From: Micractinium sp. NFX-FRZ
Lineage: Eukaryota; Chlorophyta; Trebouxiophyceae; Chlorellales; Chlorellaceae
Length of the DNA: 32,703 nucleotides
Direction of reading: 5' to 3'
NCBI GenBank assembly: GCA_029339195.1
Contig: JAPTJF010000587.1
Location: 1 to 32,703 of the forward strand
The translations under genes and the position numbers were made by a program. Position 1 is the stretch's first letter; every line of letters starts with the position of its first letter. Shown here piece after piece: positions 21,439 through 31,700 of the stretch. The notes beneath the pieces were generated by a model. It had not been told where the DNA came from, ran no database searches, and saw only the letters and a list, made by a program, of their open reading frames with translations.

Positions 21439-22850
21439 CTAGCAGCCGCCGTTGGCCTTGGGCTGCCCCTCCTCCTCTCCCTCAAACTCCTCGTAATCGC
21501 CGTCGCCCTCGGCGTCCTCAAAGCGGCCGGGGTCAGCGCCCACGAGCTGCAGGGGGGAGCGGGGGGGAGGGAGGCGCAAGGTCAGCAGGGGGGACGGGGC
21601 GACAGTAGGGTGGCATCAGGCGGCGTGAACAGCACTGGCAGGCAGGCAGCTTTGCCAGGCGGCAGCTGTGGCACAGCCCCTGCATTGCCTGCTGCGTCAA
21701 AGGCATGCCCCCTGCAAGCCCTTTGCATGACTCCCACTGGCCACTCGGCCCTTCCTACACCCCTTCACCTCCCGCCTCACCTCGTCGACGTCGGCGACGC
21801 CCAGGGATGCGGCCACGCCCGCAAGCGCTGCGTCTTGGTCGTAAAAGAAGGCGCCGCCAGAGGGTGCGTCCTCGTCGTCGGACCCCTCGGAAAAGTCGGG
21901 GTTGCGCTCGGCGCCCTCGCAGAAGGCCTGGAACAGCGCGTCGACTGCAGAGGGAGGGAGGGAGAAACAAAGCGGCGGCTGGGGTGAGGAGGGGTGTAGT
22001 GGGGAGGGAGGTGAAGCAAGCAAGCAAGCAAGCAAGCAAGCCAAGCAAGCCGGGCCGCCCCCAGCAATCCAAGCACGCAGGACAGGCGGAGGGGTAGCAG
22101 CACTCCAGGGCTCCAACCCACTGCACTCGCTGCCGTACGCTGCTCAGGGCCGGCTGCTGGGGCAGAGAGCGGGGCAGGCAGGCAAGCATGGAGGGCACTC
22201 ACGCTGGGAGGCGTCAGCGGGGACTAGGCGCAGCTCAGGGCTCATCTCTGCTGCCTCCTCCTCCTCCTCGCCCTCCTCCTCCTCGCTGCCGCTTGCGGCA
22301 CCCATGCCGCCCTCCTCCTCCTCCTCCCCATTGTCAAGTTGGAGGTAGAGGCAGGGGCGGTTGCTGGACTCGTCGTCTGCCACAACAGCGTGCATGGAGA
22401 CGGTGGGGAAGCCGCAGGCGAAGCTCTGCCGGGTGGCGTCGGCGCTCAGCCAGATGATGCGCCTGCGGGGAGGGAGAGGGTCCAACCAGGGGATGCAGGC
22501 AGAGGGTCAGCAGCAGGCAGGGCGGCGGAGGCTTCTGGAGTTAGGGAGCGGCGGTGATGGTGCATGCATACAGGCAGGGTGCATGCGGGCCCTCGGACGC
22601 CTGTCCTTGGCACGCTATCCAGCACGCAGTCCGGAACGCACGGCGACACGAGAAGCAGCTGCCGGCTCTGCCCATCAGGCGCTCACCCCTCAGTGATGAA
22701 GAGCGTGCCGTCGCCCTGGTCTGCCGCTCCCACAACCAGCTGCAGCCGCTCAAACGTATGCAGCACGCTCTCCCCATCATCCAACACGGGGCCGCCTGAT
22801 GCGGCATCCCGCTCCGCCAGCTGCAGGCCAAGGGCCTCAGCGTCCACCAT
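21439..22850 (-). CDS. methylosome subunit pICln (4 exons, 231 aa)
   Basis: pICln chaperones Sm proteins during spliceosomal snRNP assembly together with PRMT5 in the cytoplasm; it was once described as a chloride-conductance regulator. Exons in transcription order: 22850-22687, 22462-22203, 21944-21781, 21546-21439; phases agree and the sum is 232 codons. The PH-like fold is recognisable: GTLFITEGRIIWLS at about 47-61, then GFPTVSMHAVVADD and CLYLQLD. An acidic loop follows (about 101-127, mostly Glu), then the strand MSPELRLVPAD and the helix QLDALFQAFCEGAERNPDF, all in the family order. The C-terminus is again acidic (about 205-228), as in animal and plant homologues. The length matches the family. 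The start is the first ATG, 287 bp from the divergent succinyl-CoA ligase gene. Intron 2 carries an AAGC microsatellite. Confidence 0.9.
22014..22041. repeat. (AAGC)7 microsatellite in a pICln intron
   Basis: Seven tandem AAGC units lie in the intron between the exons at 22462-22203 and 21944-21781. They are non-coding in the model. Confidence 0.9.
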
Positions 22851-23137
22851 GACGACCGGATCAATGTGGTGTGAGATGGGAAGTAGGGAAGTGAGCTGGT
22901 TGCAAGAGAGGGGAACTGAAGGGCGGGAGCTTATTCCTGCACCTTCTTCCGGGCGAGATGCAAACCCAGGCAGCCCATCAGCCCTGTATCCCCTCCCCCG
23001 CTCGGCGCAGTCTCAAGGGTACCGGCACCAAGAGCTCTGCTCTCCAAACCCACCCTCGTGTGTCGGACCCTTGATCGCCCGGCGACCGCTGACTGTACCC
23101 CGCTTGTGGAGGCTTGCTGGCGAAGGGAAGCAGCAGT
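22851..23137. promoter_or_regulatory. shared intergenic region between divergent pICln and succinyl-CoA ligase genes
   Basis: The two start codons face away from each other across 287 bp, so the promoters of both genes probably share this segment. I see no clear TATA box on either strand. Confidence 0.55.
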
Positions 23138-26100
23138 ATGCGCGGTCTCCAACGGCTGGCAACGTAGGCGGGCTAGTGGGGCCAGGGTTTGCCGCGCACT
23201 GCCGCCGGTCAAGCCGGCTGCCCGCCGCCGCCGCCGCTCCCGCCAGCCCTCTGCTTACTGGTGTCGCAGCGTTTTGAAGAGAGGTCTTGGGCTCACGTGC
23301 ACATAGTACTTGATCCTCTGCCTACATGCAGCGCCCTGCGGCGGTCGGCAGCTGCCAGCGAGGAGCTGCTGGCAGGGCCCAGCTGCAGCCGCGCGCTGAG
23401 CACGCAGGTGGGGGCGGGCTGCTGGCCCTACTAGCTTGTTTGCGGGGCCAGCTCACGGGCTGGCAGGGTCAGGCACGTGTAGCGTCAGCAAAGGGATCCA
23501 ACAGTGTGCTTGCTGGCCATGCAGCTGTACTTACCTGTGAGACGAGGCGGCATTCGGCCGCCCTCGGGCCGAAGCTGGCAGCAGCGCTTGCTGCCTAGCC
23601 GCGGCAGCGCAGCATGCTGGCTCCACCTGTCAGCGGGACAGATGTATTTAAAAATTAGAGGATCAAATGGGCGGAACAAACGGGCCCATGCCAGGCGCCG
23701 CCCCCTTTGCAGCTGGCCCTTGCAGCCCCCTCCCCTATCTCATGCCATCGTGTGTGTCTGCCGCCCTGCCCCACCCCTGCAGCCGCACAACCCGGCTGTG
23801 TTTGTGGACAAGGACACCAAGGTCATTGTGCAGGGGTTCACCGGCAAGAACGGGACCTTCCACTCTGAGCAGGTGAGTGTGGGCAGGGCGGGTGGGTGGG
23901 TGAGTGGGCTGCACCCCATGCCTGGGTGGGCGGGCACGGGCGCTGCGCCGCGGTTGATAGACTGAGCGAGAGGCACACAGCGGCGTGGGGCGGTGCACGG
24001 CTGCAGGGTGTGCCTGGCGAGCAGTCATGGCTCAGGTAGCTAGTATAGTATGTCTCGACCCCACCTTGCCAAAGTGCGTTCTCTACACCTCAGGACCATT
24101 GTAAGCATCAACCCAGCCAGCCTTCGTCACTGCAAACCCCTGCTCCCCCTCCCCACCCGCAGGCCATCCAGTATGGCACCCAGGTGGTGGGAGGCGTCAA
24201 CCCCAAGAAGGGAGGCAGCACCCACCTGGGGCTCCCCGTGTTTGCGTCGGGTGCGTGCCAGCGGCCCACGCCTGCCGCCCCTTGGGAGTCCTCTTGCACT
24301 CGCCCTGTCATGCGCAGTGCAGTGGTGGTGGAGCATGGCAGCGGTTGGCGTTGCACAGGCGTCAGGCTAGCCAGCCGCTGCATACTCGCGCGCCCACAGC
24401 TGCAGGCAGCAGGCTGCTCCCTGCCATCCCTGCCGCCGGCTCCCTGCCGACTTCACCCTCCTGCCGTCCCCTGCCCTTCCCTGCCTGTGTCTATCTGTGC
24501 AGTGAGGGAGGCCAAGGAGGCAACCGGCTGCCACGCCACTGCCATATACGTGCCCCCACCCTTTGCTGCCAAGGTGGGCGGGTGCTTGGGCCAGCAGCAA
24601 CAGCAGCAGCAGCGCGTTCCCTTCCATGGCCTGCAGCGTGGTTTGGTTCAACTACGATTCTTGTTTGCTGCCCTGGCGTGCACTGGCCTGCGCCGCTGCC
24701 TGTAATCCTGCTTCTACCCCACGTTCCACCCACACCCACCGCTACACACCAAACTCGTGTCGTCGTTTCCTCCCCACCTGCCCGCCACGTCATCACCGCC
24801 ATGCCACGCCATCAGGCCATCCTGGAGGCTATTGAGGCTGAGCTGGACCTGGTGGTGTGCATCACAGAGGGCATCCCGCAGCACGACATGGTGGGTGGCG
24901 GGCCGGGTGAACTGAGGTGCACTTGGGTGGGTGGGTCTGCCCTCTCGTTGCTGGCCTCGCCTCCCTGCCCTGGCCAACCGGCTCTTCCGCTCCTGCCCTG
25001 CCCCGCCCCCTGCCTCCCATCAGGTGCGGGTGAAGAAGATCCTCAGCGAGCAGAACAAGACGCGGCTGATTGGGCCCAACTGCCCAGGCATCATCAAGCC
25101 GGGTGAGGTGGCACTGCGGCGGGTTGGGCAGGGAGGACGCTGGTGCGGCATCGGCTCTTCCAGCACGGGATGGGGGTTGCGTTACAGGCAGCCTGCCCTG
25201 GGCATGCGGCTGCCACCCTCCCATTCAGAGGTGCCCTGTAGCAGCCTGCAGCCCTCGCCCCCAGCTGCCGCTCAACCCGGCCACTCACACTGCATTCCTG
25301 CCCCTATTATCCTTATTCCCCAGGCGAGTGCAAGATTGGCATCATGCCCGGCTACATCCACACGCCCGGCAAGATCGGCATTGTGTCCCGCTCAGGTGCG
25401 TGGGTGGCGGGGCCTGGGCGGTTTGTTTGGGTGGGCTTGGGCCGTGTGCAGGGCCCAGAGGGTGCGTCCGGCAGGGTTGGCCAGGAGCCCGCCTGCTGCA
25501 CTGCACCAAACATCAGCATGTGCGCCGCCGGTAGCCGCGCCGACTTGCTTTATGGCCTGCCCGTCGTGCACCCAACTCGCCACCTGCATAGCCCTCAGCA
25601 CCACCACCCCTCCCACTGCCCCCCTCCCTCCCCCTCAGGCACCCTCACCTACGAGGCTGTGTTCCAGACCACCAACGAGGGGCTGGGGCAGAGCACTGTG
25701 GTGGGCATTGGAGGAGACCCGTTCAACGGTGGGTGGGTGGACAGGCAGAGGGTGCGTCGGTGGACAATGCGAGAGACGACCGTTGATATAGCGAGCGATG
25801 CAGTCAGCGTGCTGCCTCCAAGCCCTCGTACCCACCTTTCTCTCACGCCCTCCCACCCCACCTTCATGCTCCTCAGGCACCAACTTTGTGGACTGCCTGG
25901 AGAAGTTTGTAAAGGACCCGCAGACGGAGGGCATCATCATGATTGGTGGGTGCTGAGCAGGTGGAGAGTGGTTTCGGCTGTGATTGACTGTTGATGTGCG
26001 TGGGCTTCCTGGGAGGAGAGCATCACGCTCCAGCTGAAGGGGGGCGCTGCAGCGCTGCTTGCAGCCCCTGCCCCCGCTCACGCCACCACCCCCCGCCGCT

Positions 26101-26736
26101 CCCGCCACCACCCCAACGCCCCACCCCAGGCGAGATTGGCGGGTCTGCTGAGGAGGAGGCGGCGGAGTTCATCCGCGCCTCGGGCACCACCAAGCCCGTG
26201 GTCTCCTTCATCGCCGGCCTCACCGCACCACCTGGACGCCGCATGGGCCACGCTGGCGCCATCATCTCGGGTGGGCAGGGGTGGCGCACCTGGGGGTACA
26301 GGGCTGAGTTGTGGTTGCCTCTCTTGGCTAAGCGGGGCCCAAGGTGCTGGTCTGGACTTGTTCTGGGTGCTGGATGTCAGGCGGGTGCTGAACACGTTCT
26401 GGGTGCCTGGGTGTCAGGTGGGTGCTGAATTTTGTGCACGTGCTGAGCAGTTCTGGATGCTGGGGCCTGCGAGCGGGCAGCCTGGAGGCACCCCCTGCAC
26501 CCGCCTAGCCCATCCCTGCGTCTGCTTCCCAGCCGTTGCCCCACCCTGGCTGCCCTGTCCCCCGCGCCTCCCACCCTCCGCCCGCCAACCTCCCCACCGC
26601 ATCCCCCGCAGGCGGCAAGGGCACGGCTCAGGACAAGATCAAGGCTCTGGAGGCGGCGGGCGTCACTGTCACCAACTCCCCCGCCCAGATGGGCGCTGTG
26701 ATGAAGCGGGTCATGCAGGAGCGCGGCCTCGCATGA
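23138..26736 (+). CDS. succinyl-CoA ligase alpha subunit, mitochondrial (12 exons, 333 aa)
   Basis: With the beta subunit it converts succinyl-CoA to succinate and makes ATP or GTP in the TCA cycle. Exons: 23138-23163, 23332-23407, 23783-23872, 24163-24250, 24503-24573, 24816-24890, 25024-25102, 25324-25395, 25639-25728, 25877-25945, 26130-26270, 26612-26736; phases agree and the sum is 334 codons. Residues 1-34 form a mitochondrial presequence rich in Arg, Ala and Ser ending SRALSTQ, split by an intron after a 26-nt first coding exon. The mature part follows the family throughout: [26 protein letters not shown] (CoA-binding fold), [53 protein letters not shown], and [10 protein letters not shown] with the phosphorylated His at 286. 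Only exon 1 is uncertain: it was picked because its ATG, donor and phase fit exon 2 exactly. The beta subunit is not in this window. Confidence 0.96.
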
Positions 26737-27139
26737 ACAGAGGAACGCAGGATTTGATGTAGCCAGGCAGCCCGGACGCCAAGCCCTGCTAGCTGGCTCC
26801 TGGGCACCCTCGGACCCCGCAACTCATGAAGACAACCCGCTAGATGGGCTCCCAGCAGCCATGTGATACTCGCCCCACACACAGCGCCCCACGCACCCGC
26901 ATGTTCGCACGTTTTGATAGTAACAACACTACACCCTGCCAAACCAAGCCCGTCCACTTGCTGGCCGCGCCCCCGATCGCTGCTGCACGCACGCTGCCTG
27001 AGGCGCCTGGGTGCTGCTGGCGAGGTGCATGGCGCCCCTCCACAACTGTTGCTCGCTCCCTACACCAGCGCATGCACTGTACTGCTCCCCCCATGCTGCC
27101 GCTCTCCTGTTGTTATGTCCCTTTCCAGCTCACTCTGTT

Positions 27140-27144
27140 TTACA
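27140..27144 (-). terminator. polyadenylation signal (TGTAA) of the small basic protein gene
   Basis: The plus strand reads ttaca. On the minus strand this gives TGTAA 64 nt after the stop codon at 27209, the normal distance. It is one of the better arguments that the small gene is real. Confidence 0.55.
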
Positions 27145-27153
27145 CACACCTTG

Positions 27154-27158
27154 TGTAA
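27154..27158 (+). terminator. polyadenylation signal (TGTAA) of the succinyl-CoA ligase gene
   Basis: This is the first TGTAA on the plus strand after the stop codon at 26734-26736, about 417 nt downstream. It lies beyond the facing gene's signal, so the two messages would overlap tail to tail. Confidence 0.5.
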
Positions 27159-27208
27159 GTGCGCCAGCTCATGGGATAAGCATGGTATTGCCGCCACCTT
27201 GCTGCTGA

Positions 27209-27631
27209 TCATGGTGATGCCGGCTCGGTGCTCTGGGTGCCCCCGCCGCTGCTGTTGCCAAGGGGCGCCCAGTCAGCGGGCATCGCCAGAGCCAGCAGGT
27301 CGAGCGACTGGGCCGGCGCCCTGGCACGCTTAGGCTGCTCCTGCGGCGGCGGCGGCGGTGGCTGCTGCTGCTGCTGCTGCTGCTGCTCCTCTGCGGGCTG
27401 CGCCGGCCCCTCTGCTTGGTGGTGCCGCTTCTGACTGCGACCCTCTGGCAGCACTGCATGGGCCGGCACTGCTGGCAGCGTCACTCGAGGCGGCGGCAGG
27501 CTGACCTGCCTGCCGCCGGCGCCGCCGCCGCCGTCCCAGCGTGCACCTCCAGCTGCAGCGCCCGCCTTCTTCTTCCTCTTGCCCTTGGCCAGCTGCAGCA
27601 GCTTCTTTTGGCCGCCTCGCCAGGCAAGCAT
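27209..27631 (-). CDS. unrecognised small basic protein with poly-Gln/poly-Pro tract (140 aa)
   Basis: I do not recognise this protein. It is a single open exon whose first usable ATG is at 27631; the frame is open further upstream but has no ATG there. The N-terminus is strongly basic (MLAWRGGQKKLLQLAKGKRKK), which could direct a protein to the nucleus or nucleolus, or bind nucleic acid. A Gly-rich stretch follows, then a second basic patch (RSQKRHHQ), a run of eight Gln passing directly into six Pro, and a Ser/Gly-rich tail. Codon use is GC-rich like its neighbours. Support for a real gene comes from the TGTAA 64 nt after the stop and from its place in the alternating, divergent layout (252 bp from the next gene). 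Low complexity means a chance frame remains possible. Confidence 0.5.
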   Translation of the reverse strand: MLAWRGGQKKLLQLAKGKRKKKAGAAAGGARWDGGGGAGGRQVSLPPPRVTLPAVPAHAVLPEGRSQKRHHQAEGPAQPAEEQQQQQQQQPPPPPPQEQPKRARAPAQSLDLLALAMPADWAPLGNSSGGGTQSTEPASP

Positions 27632-27883
27632 CCTTGAAAGGGGGGAAGAGGGGACCACAAGCAGCGGTGCTGCCTCTGCTGTCAAGCCTGCACCGAGTCT
27701 GGGCGCCCGCAGATGATGCACTCAGAGCAGCCTCAGTAGGCGCAGACTGAGTCAGAAGAGAGCACAGAGGAAGGGCAAATCGTGACACTCTGGTCAACAG
27801 GCCGCCGCGCCTGGCGCTGGCTGTCTAAATGAACCCGCGGCTGCCGGCCCTCCACCTATCGTATCGATCGTTTCGCACCCATC
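27632..27883. promoter_or_regulatory. shared intergenic region between two divergent unrecognised genes
   Basis: These 252 bp separate the start codons of the small basic protein and the secreted protein. Near its right end is ccacctatcgtatcgatcgt, with no TATA box. On the minus strand there is no ATG in this segment ahead of 27631, which supports that start. Confidence 0.45.
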
Positions 27884-28654
27884 ATGCGGCGCCTGGGGGT
27901 CGTTCTAGCGCTTCTGATGGCCCAGGCAGCCGGAAGCTCGCCCAGCCCGCTTCTCGGCAAGCAAGCCGTGGCTCAAGAGCCTCTGGCTTCGCGGCTAAGC
28001 CTGCTGTTCCGCGCCAACATCAGCGCGGCGTGCGCTGGGCGTTGCAGCCTGCGCGCCGTGGCCACCCCTTGCGGCGGCGGGAGCGACGGCGAGGCGGGCG
28101 TGGCGGGCGGCGGCGACGCAGGAGCAGCCACGAGCAGCGTGCCTGCAGCACTGGAGGGCTGGAACAGCCTGACGCTAGCAGGCACCTGGCAGAGGCAGCC
28201 ACTTTGGGCAACCGTCCACATTGAATGCGCTGATCCAGCCTGCACGGCGCAGCCCCGCAGCTTCACCGCATGGGGCGGCAGCGGCAACTGCAGCGCAGCA
28301 CGCGACGGCGAAGACACAGCGCAGCACCCATTGCGGCTGCCTCTGGAGGCGGAGCTGCTGCACGGCCTTCCACAGGGAGGCGACCTGGTCTACCTGCTCA
28401 ACGGAGAGCAGCCTGCGGTGCACGTGGCATTCGAGCCCCTGCTGTCGCCGGCGGCAGCGGCAGGACCATCGCCGGAGGGCGGCAAGGGCCTGGAGGTGCC
28501 GCCACCGGCAGTGGCATGCAACGCCAGCCCCCATGTGCCGCTGCAAGAGGATCAAGCACCACTGCAGCAATGCAGCGGGCGCACCCTGCTGCTGCTCAGG
28601 TTGGCGCTGGCGGCCTGGGTGCTGGCCGCCGCTGGCCTGGGCGCCTTCCTGTGA
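27884..28654 (+). CDS. unrecognised secreted or surface-anchored protein (single exon, 256 aa)
   Basis: I do not recognise a family. The sequence shows an N-terminal signal peptide (MRRLGVVLALLMAQAAGSS) and a hydrophobic C-terminal segment from about residue 234 that runs to the stop, so the mature part should face the lumen or the outside. The ectodomain has about ten cysteines, fitting disulfides, and three N-glycosylation sequons (NIS, NCS, NAS). It also has an Ala/Gly-rich loop (about 64-88). The tail TLLLLRLALAAWVLAAAGLG has no cytosolic residues after it and follows small residues (CSG), which fits a GPI-anchor signal; an Arg within it argues slightly against this, and a simple C-terminal membrane anchor is the alternative. 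The gene is intronless, unlike most neighbours, and its stop lies 143 bp from the stop of the facing IPT gene. Confidence 0.75.
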   Translation: MRRLGVVLALLMAQAAGSSPSPLLGKQAVAQEPLASRLSLLFRANISAACAGRCSLRAVATPCGGGSDGEAGVAGGGDAGAATSSVPAALEGWNSLTLAGTWQRQPLWATVHIECADPACTAQPRSFTAWGGSGNCSAARDGEDTAQHPLRLPLEAELLHGLPQGGDLVYLLNGEQPAVHVAFEPLLSPAAAAGPSPEGGKGLEVPPPAVACNASPHVPLQEDQAPLQQCSGRTLLLLRLALAAWVLAAAGLGAFL

Positions 28655-28797
28655 GACGGCCCCAGCTACGCGTGCATTCAGTCCCGTCTGTCTCCCATTC
28701 ATTGCACCAACTCAATCTGCATTCATGCAATGCTTCATGCCACAGTCACCACAGGGAGAAAGGTTCAGGAAGGGACGAGAGCAAGTTGGCTGGGCCA

Positions 28798-31700
28798 TCA
28801 CTGCTGCACCACTGCCTCTGCGACTGCCGCCGGTGCAGCTTGCGCATGCTGCGCCCTTGCTTCCTGCTCTCCGTCGACTGCTGCCGCAGCCGACTGCGCC
28901 CCGGGCTGCGCTCCTGCCTTGCCCGCCCGCGCCTCCACCAGCGCCCGCGCTTCCGCCACCGCTTGAAGCGTTGCCTCTGCCCCCTTGTGGAAGAGGCGCA
29001 GGCGTGCCACATACTGCTTCATCTCCTTCTGCTCCTCCGTGCTGCGCGGACACAGGGGGAAAGTGCAGGGAGGGTGTCAGGTCCTAAAGAAGCACAGGTA
29101 TCTCAGAAACGCCACAAAGCAATGCATTTGTGCTCTTCTCATGATTGATGCGGGCAGTGGGCAGAGGCAGGTGTACGGGACGGCAGGCAGGGGAGGGTGA
29201 TAAGTCAGGCGCCGGGGCACGGGCTTGTGAGTGCGCAGCCATGCGTGCAGCGACTGGACGGGCCTGCTGTGTGCAGCAGGTCGGTGCACAACATGGCAGC
29301 GTGCAGGCCACCACCACAACTCCCGACTCACGTCAGCCGCCCGCTGTTGCCGCAGCCGCCCTCGTGCTCAGGCGCCGCCCAGCGCTCTAGAATCTCAGCC
29401 AGCACCGCCTCCTCCCCCGCTGTGGCGTCAATCCACCTGCAACAGGCGGTGAGTGGTTCAGCCGGGTTGGGTGCCTGCCGTGGGGCCTGTCAGGCAGGCA
29501 GGCAGGCAAACTGAACAAAGTAGCGGGCACATCAGATGCCCTGGGCAGACTCTCAGCCAGCCCCCTTGGCTCGCACAACACTTAAGGAAGCCCCCACCTG
29601 AACATCTCTTCGTCCCTGAACCACGTCATCTGGCGGTGGCACAGCTTGCGGGAGGCAGCCTGGATGGACTTGACCAGCTCAATCTGAGCAGGAGGGGTCA
29701 GGAAGGGGACGGTGGCAGGGGGCGGGCAGGCGGGGTGATCGTGAGATGATGTGGGGGTGAAGCAGGAGATGCAGGACAGGGAGGTTGGGACGGCCAGGCA
29801 GGGTGGCTGCTTCCATCCAGTACCAGCAGAGCCAGCCAGCCACAAAGCCCCCGGCAAACCTGTGCTCCTCCTCCTCCTTCCCAGGCCCACACCTCTGCCC
29901 CGCCCCGCACCCACCACGGCGCGCTCGTCCAGCGCCCCCGGTTCGGCGTGGTAGCGCTGCAGGAACTCCAGGGCCTGGCGGTACCCAATGGCCCGGCTGC
30001 CGCAGTTGGAGTTGGGCTCAATGCCGGCATCCAGCAGCATTGCCTGGCACTCCTGCGGTGTGACGAGGAGGGAGGGTGGGCAACTTAAAGCTTGCATGCA
30101 CACAGTGCACGTGCAGTGAACTGCCAGTGTCATGCACCAGCACAGCCCAGGGCACCACCTCAGCTGTGCTCATCACTTTTTCGTGTTCTGCGGCCACCCC
30201 ACCTCATCCAAACCCATTCCATGACACAAAGGCCCACACCCCCACTTCCTCAAAACAGTCCCTGTGGCTTCCCCATGCGCCCAGTCACCCCACCCACCCC
30301 ACCTGCAGCAGGCCCCCCGCCACCATCTCCTCCACCCGCGCATCGATGCGGCGGTACAGCTGCCCCCGTGGGCGGTGCAGGAAGAAGCAGCGGCAATCGT
30401 AGTCGGGCACGCGCTGCGCATTCAGGTCCTGGTCTGCAGTGCACGAGAGAGGTGAGAGGTGGCGTGAGGGGATGTGCATGACGAGGCACGCCAGGGATGC
30501 GAGGGGCGCAGGCTGGCAAGTTGTTCCAGGCAAGTTGCTCCATCGAGGCAGCCAGCAAATCATGAGAGGAGCAGCAGAACCGGCACTCTCCGCGAGCCCG
30601 CATTTAGCGGCGCCTCTCATGCACCGCCAACCGGGCGCCTCTCTCCACTCCATCACGCCGCCCCACCGACCCGCCCCGCAAATCCTGCCCACTCACCCGC
30701 CAGCGGCTTGCCCCCGCTCTGCAGCAGTATGTCCACCACCCGCAGCAGGCGGTACTGGTTGTTGAACTCCCCACGCAGCCGCTCAGCACTCTGCGGGTCC
30801 CCCAGCTGCTCAACCAGCGCCACAGCTGCCGCCCAGCGCTCCTCGGGAGTCAGCTCGCGCCCCTCTGCAGCGGCTGACGCCTCTGCATAGGCCTGTGTAC
30901 AGGGGGGGGCATGGAGACGCGAGGGTGAGCCGGGGGTAAGAGGCGAGTCACACTGACAGGCGGCCTTGCAGGGGGCTGCACGGCAGGAACTCGTGTGGGC
31001 GGCGAACAGGTGCGCCCATCAATCAGATCTTGCTGCTGACACGGGGCAGTCCACTGTGCCCCCATGCCCTCGCATGGCCCGCCCCCCAGGAGGGCACGTT
31101 GGTGAGGGGCCCACCCGTGCACACCCACCAATACGCACCTGCTCCACGCGCGCTGCTGCGGCTGCCTCGCTGGCAGGCGATGAGATGGGTGTGGTGGGCT
31201 TGCCGTGTATGAACCAGCGCAGGTAGAAGCCGGTGCCGCCCACGACTATGGGGGTCTTGCCGCGCTGCGCGGGTTGCAGTGGGCCAGAGAGAGAGAGGGA
31301 GGACATGAGGCAGGGAGAAAGAGGGTGAGGAGGAGGAGGGAGACGTAGGCGGCGGGGGGCGTGTGTAGAGGTGAATAAGCGGGGAGGGAGGCAGGCACGG
31401 CTCACCCTGGGGCGATGCTCGACAGAAGGCAGCGATCATGCACGGCCTGCCCATCCAGGAGCCGTGTGAAGGTTTACTTGCCCAACCCTGCCATAACTGC
31501 CGCACCCGCCACACGCACCCTGACACCACCCGCCCCCACACAGCCCCTGTATTCTGCCGCACCTGCGGGCTATACTCTGCTGCCGCACCCTGCCACCGGG
31601 CACCCTCGGGACCATCCCCCAGCCACCCCCGCCACGCCCCAGAAATCAACTCGCACCCGCAGTATGTCCTCCGCCGCCGCCCGCGCCGCCACAAAGAAGT

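Larger units (their letters stand above)
26737..27208. other. convergent 3' untranslated regions of succinyl-CoA ligase and a small basic protein gene
   Basis: No gene is supported in these 472 bp between the facing stop codons. One TGTAA is present on each strand near the right end, and their order implies overlapping transcripts. Confidence 0.6.

Noticed and set aside
23326..23407. ATG at 23326 as the start of succinyl-CoA ligase
   Set aside because: It is out of frame with the next exon at the only sensible donor and acceptor; the 26-nt exon at 23138 fits phase and presequence.
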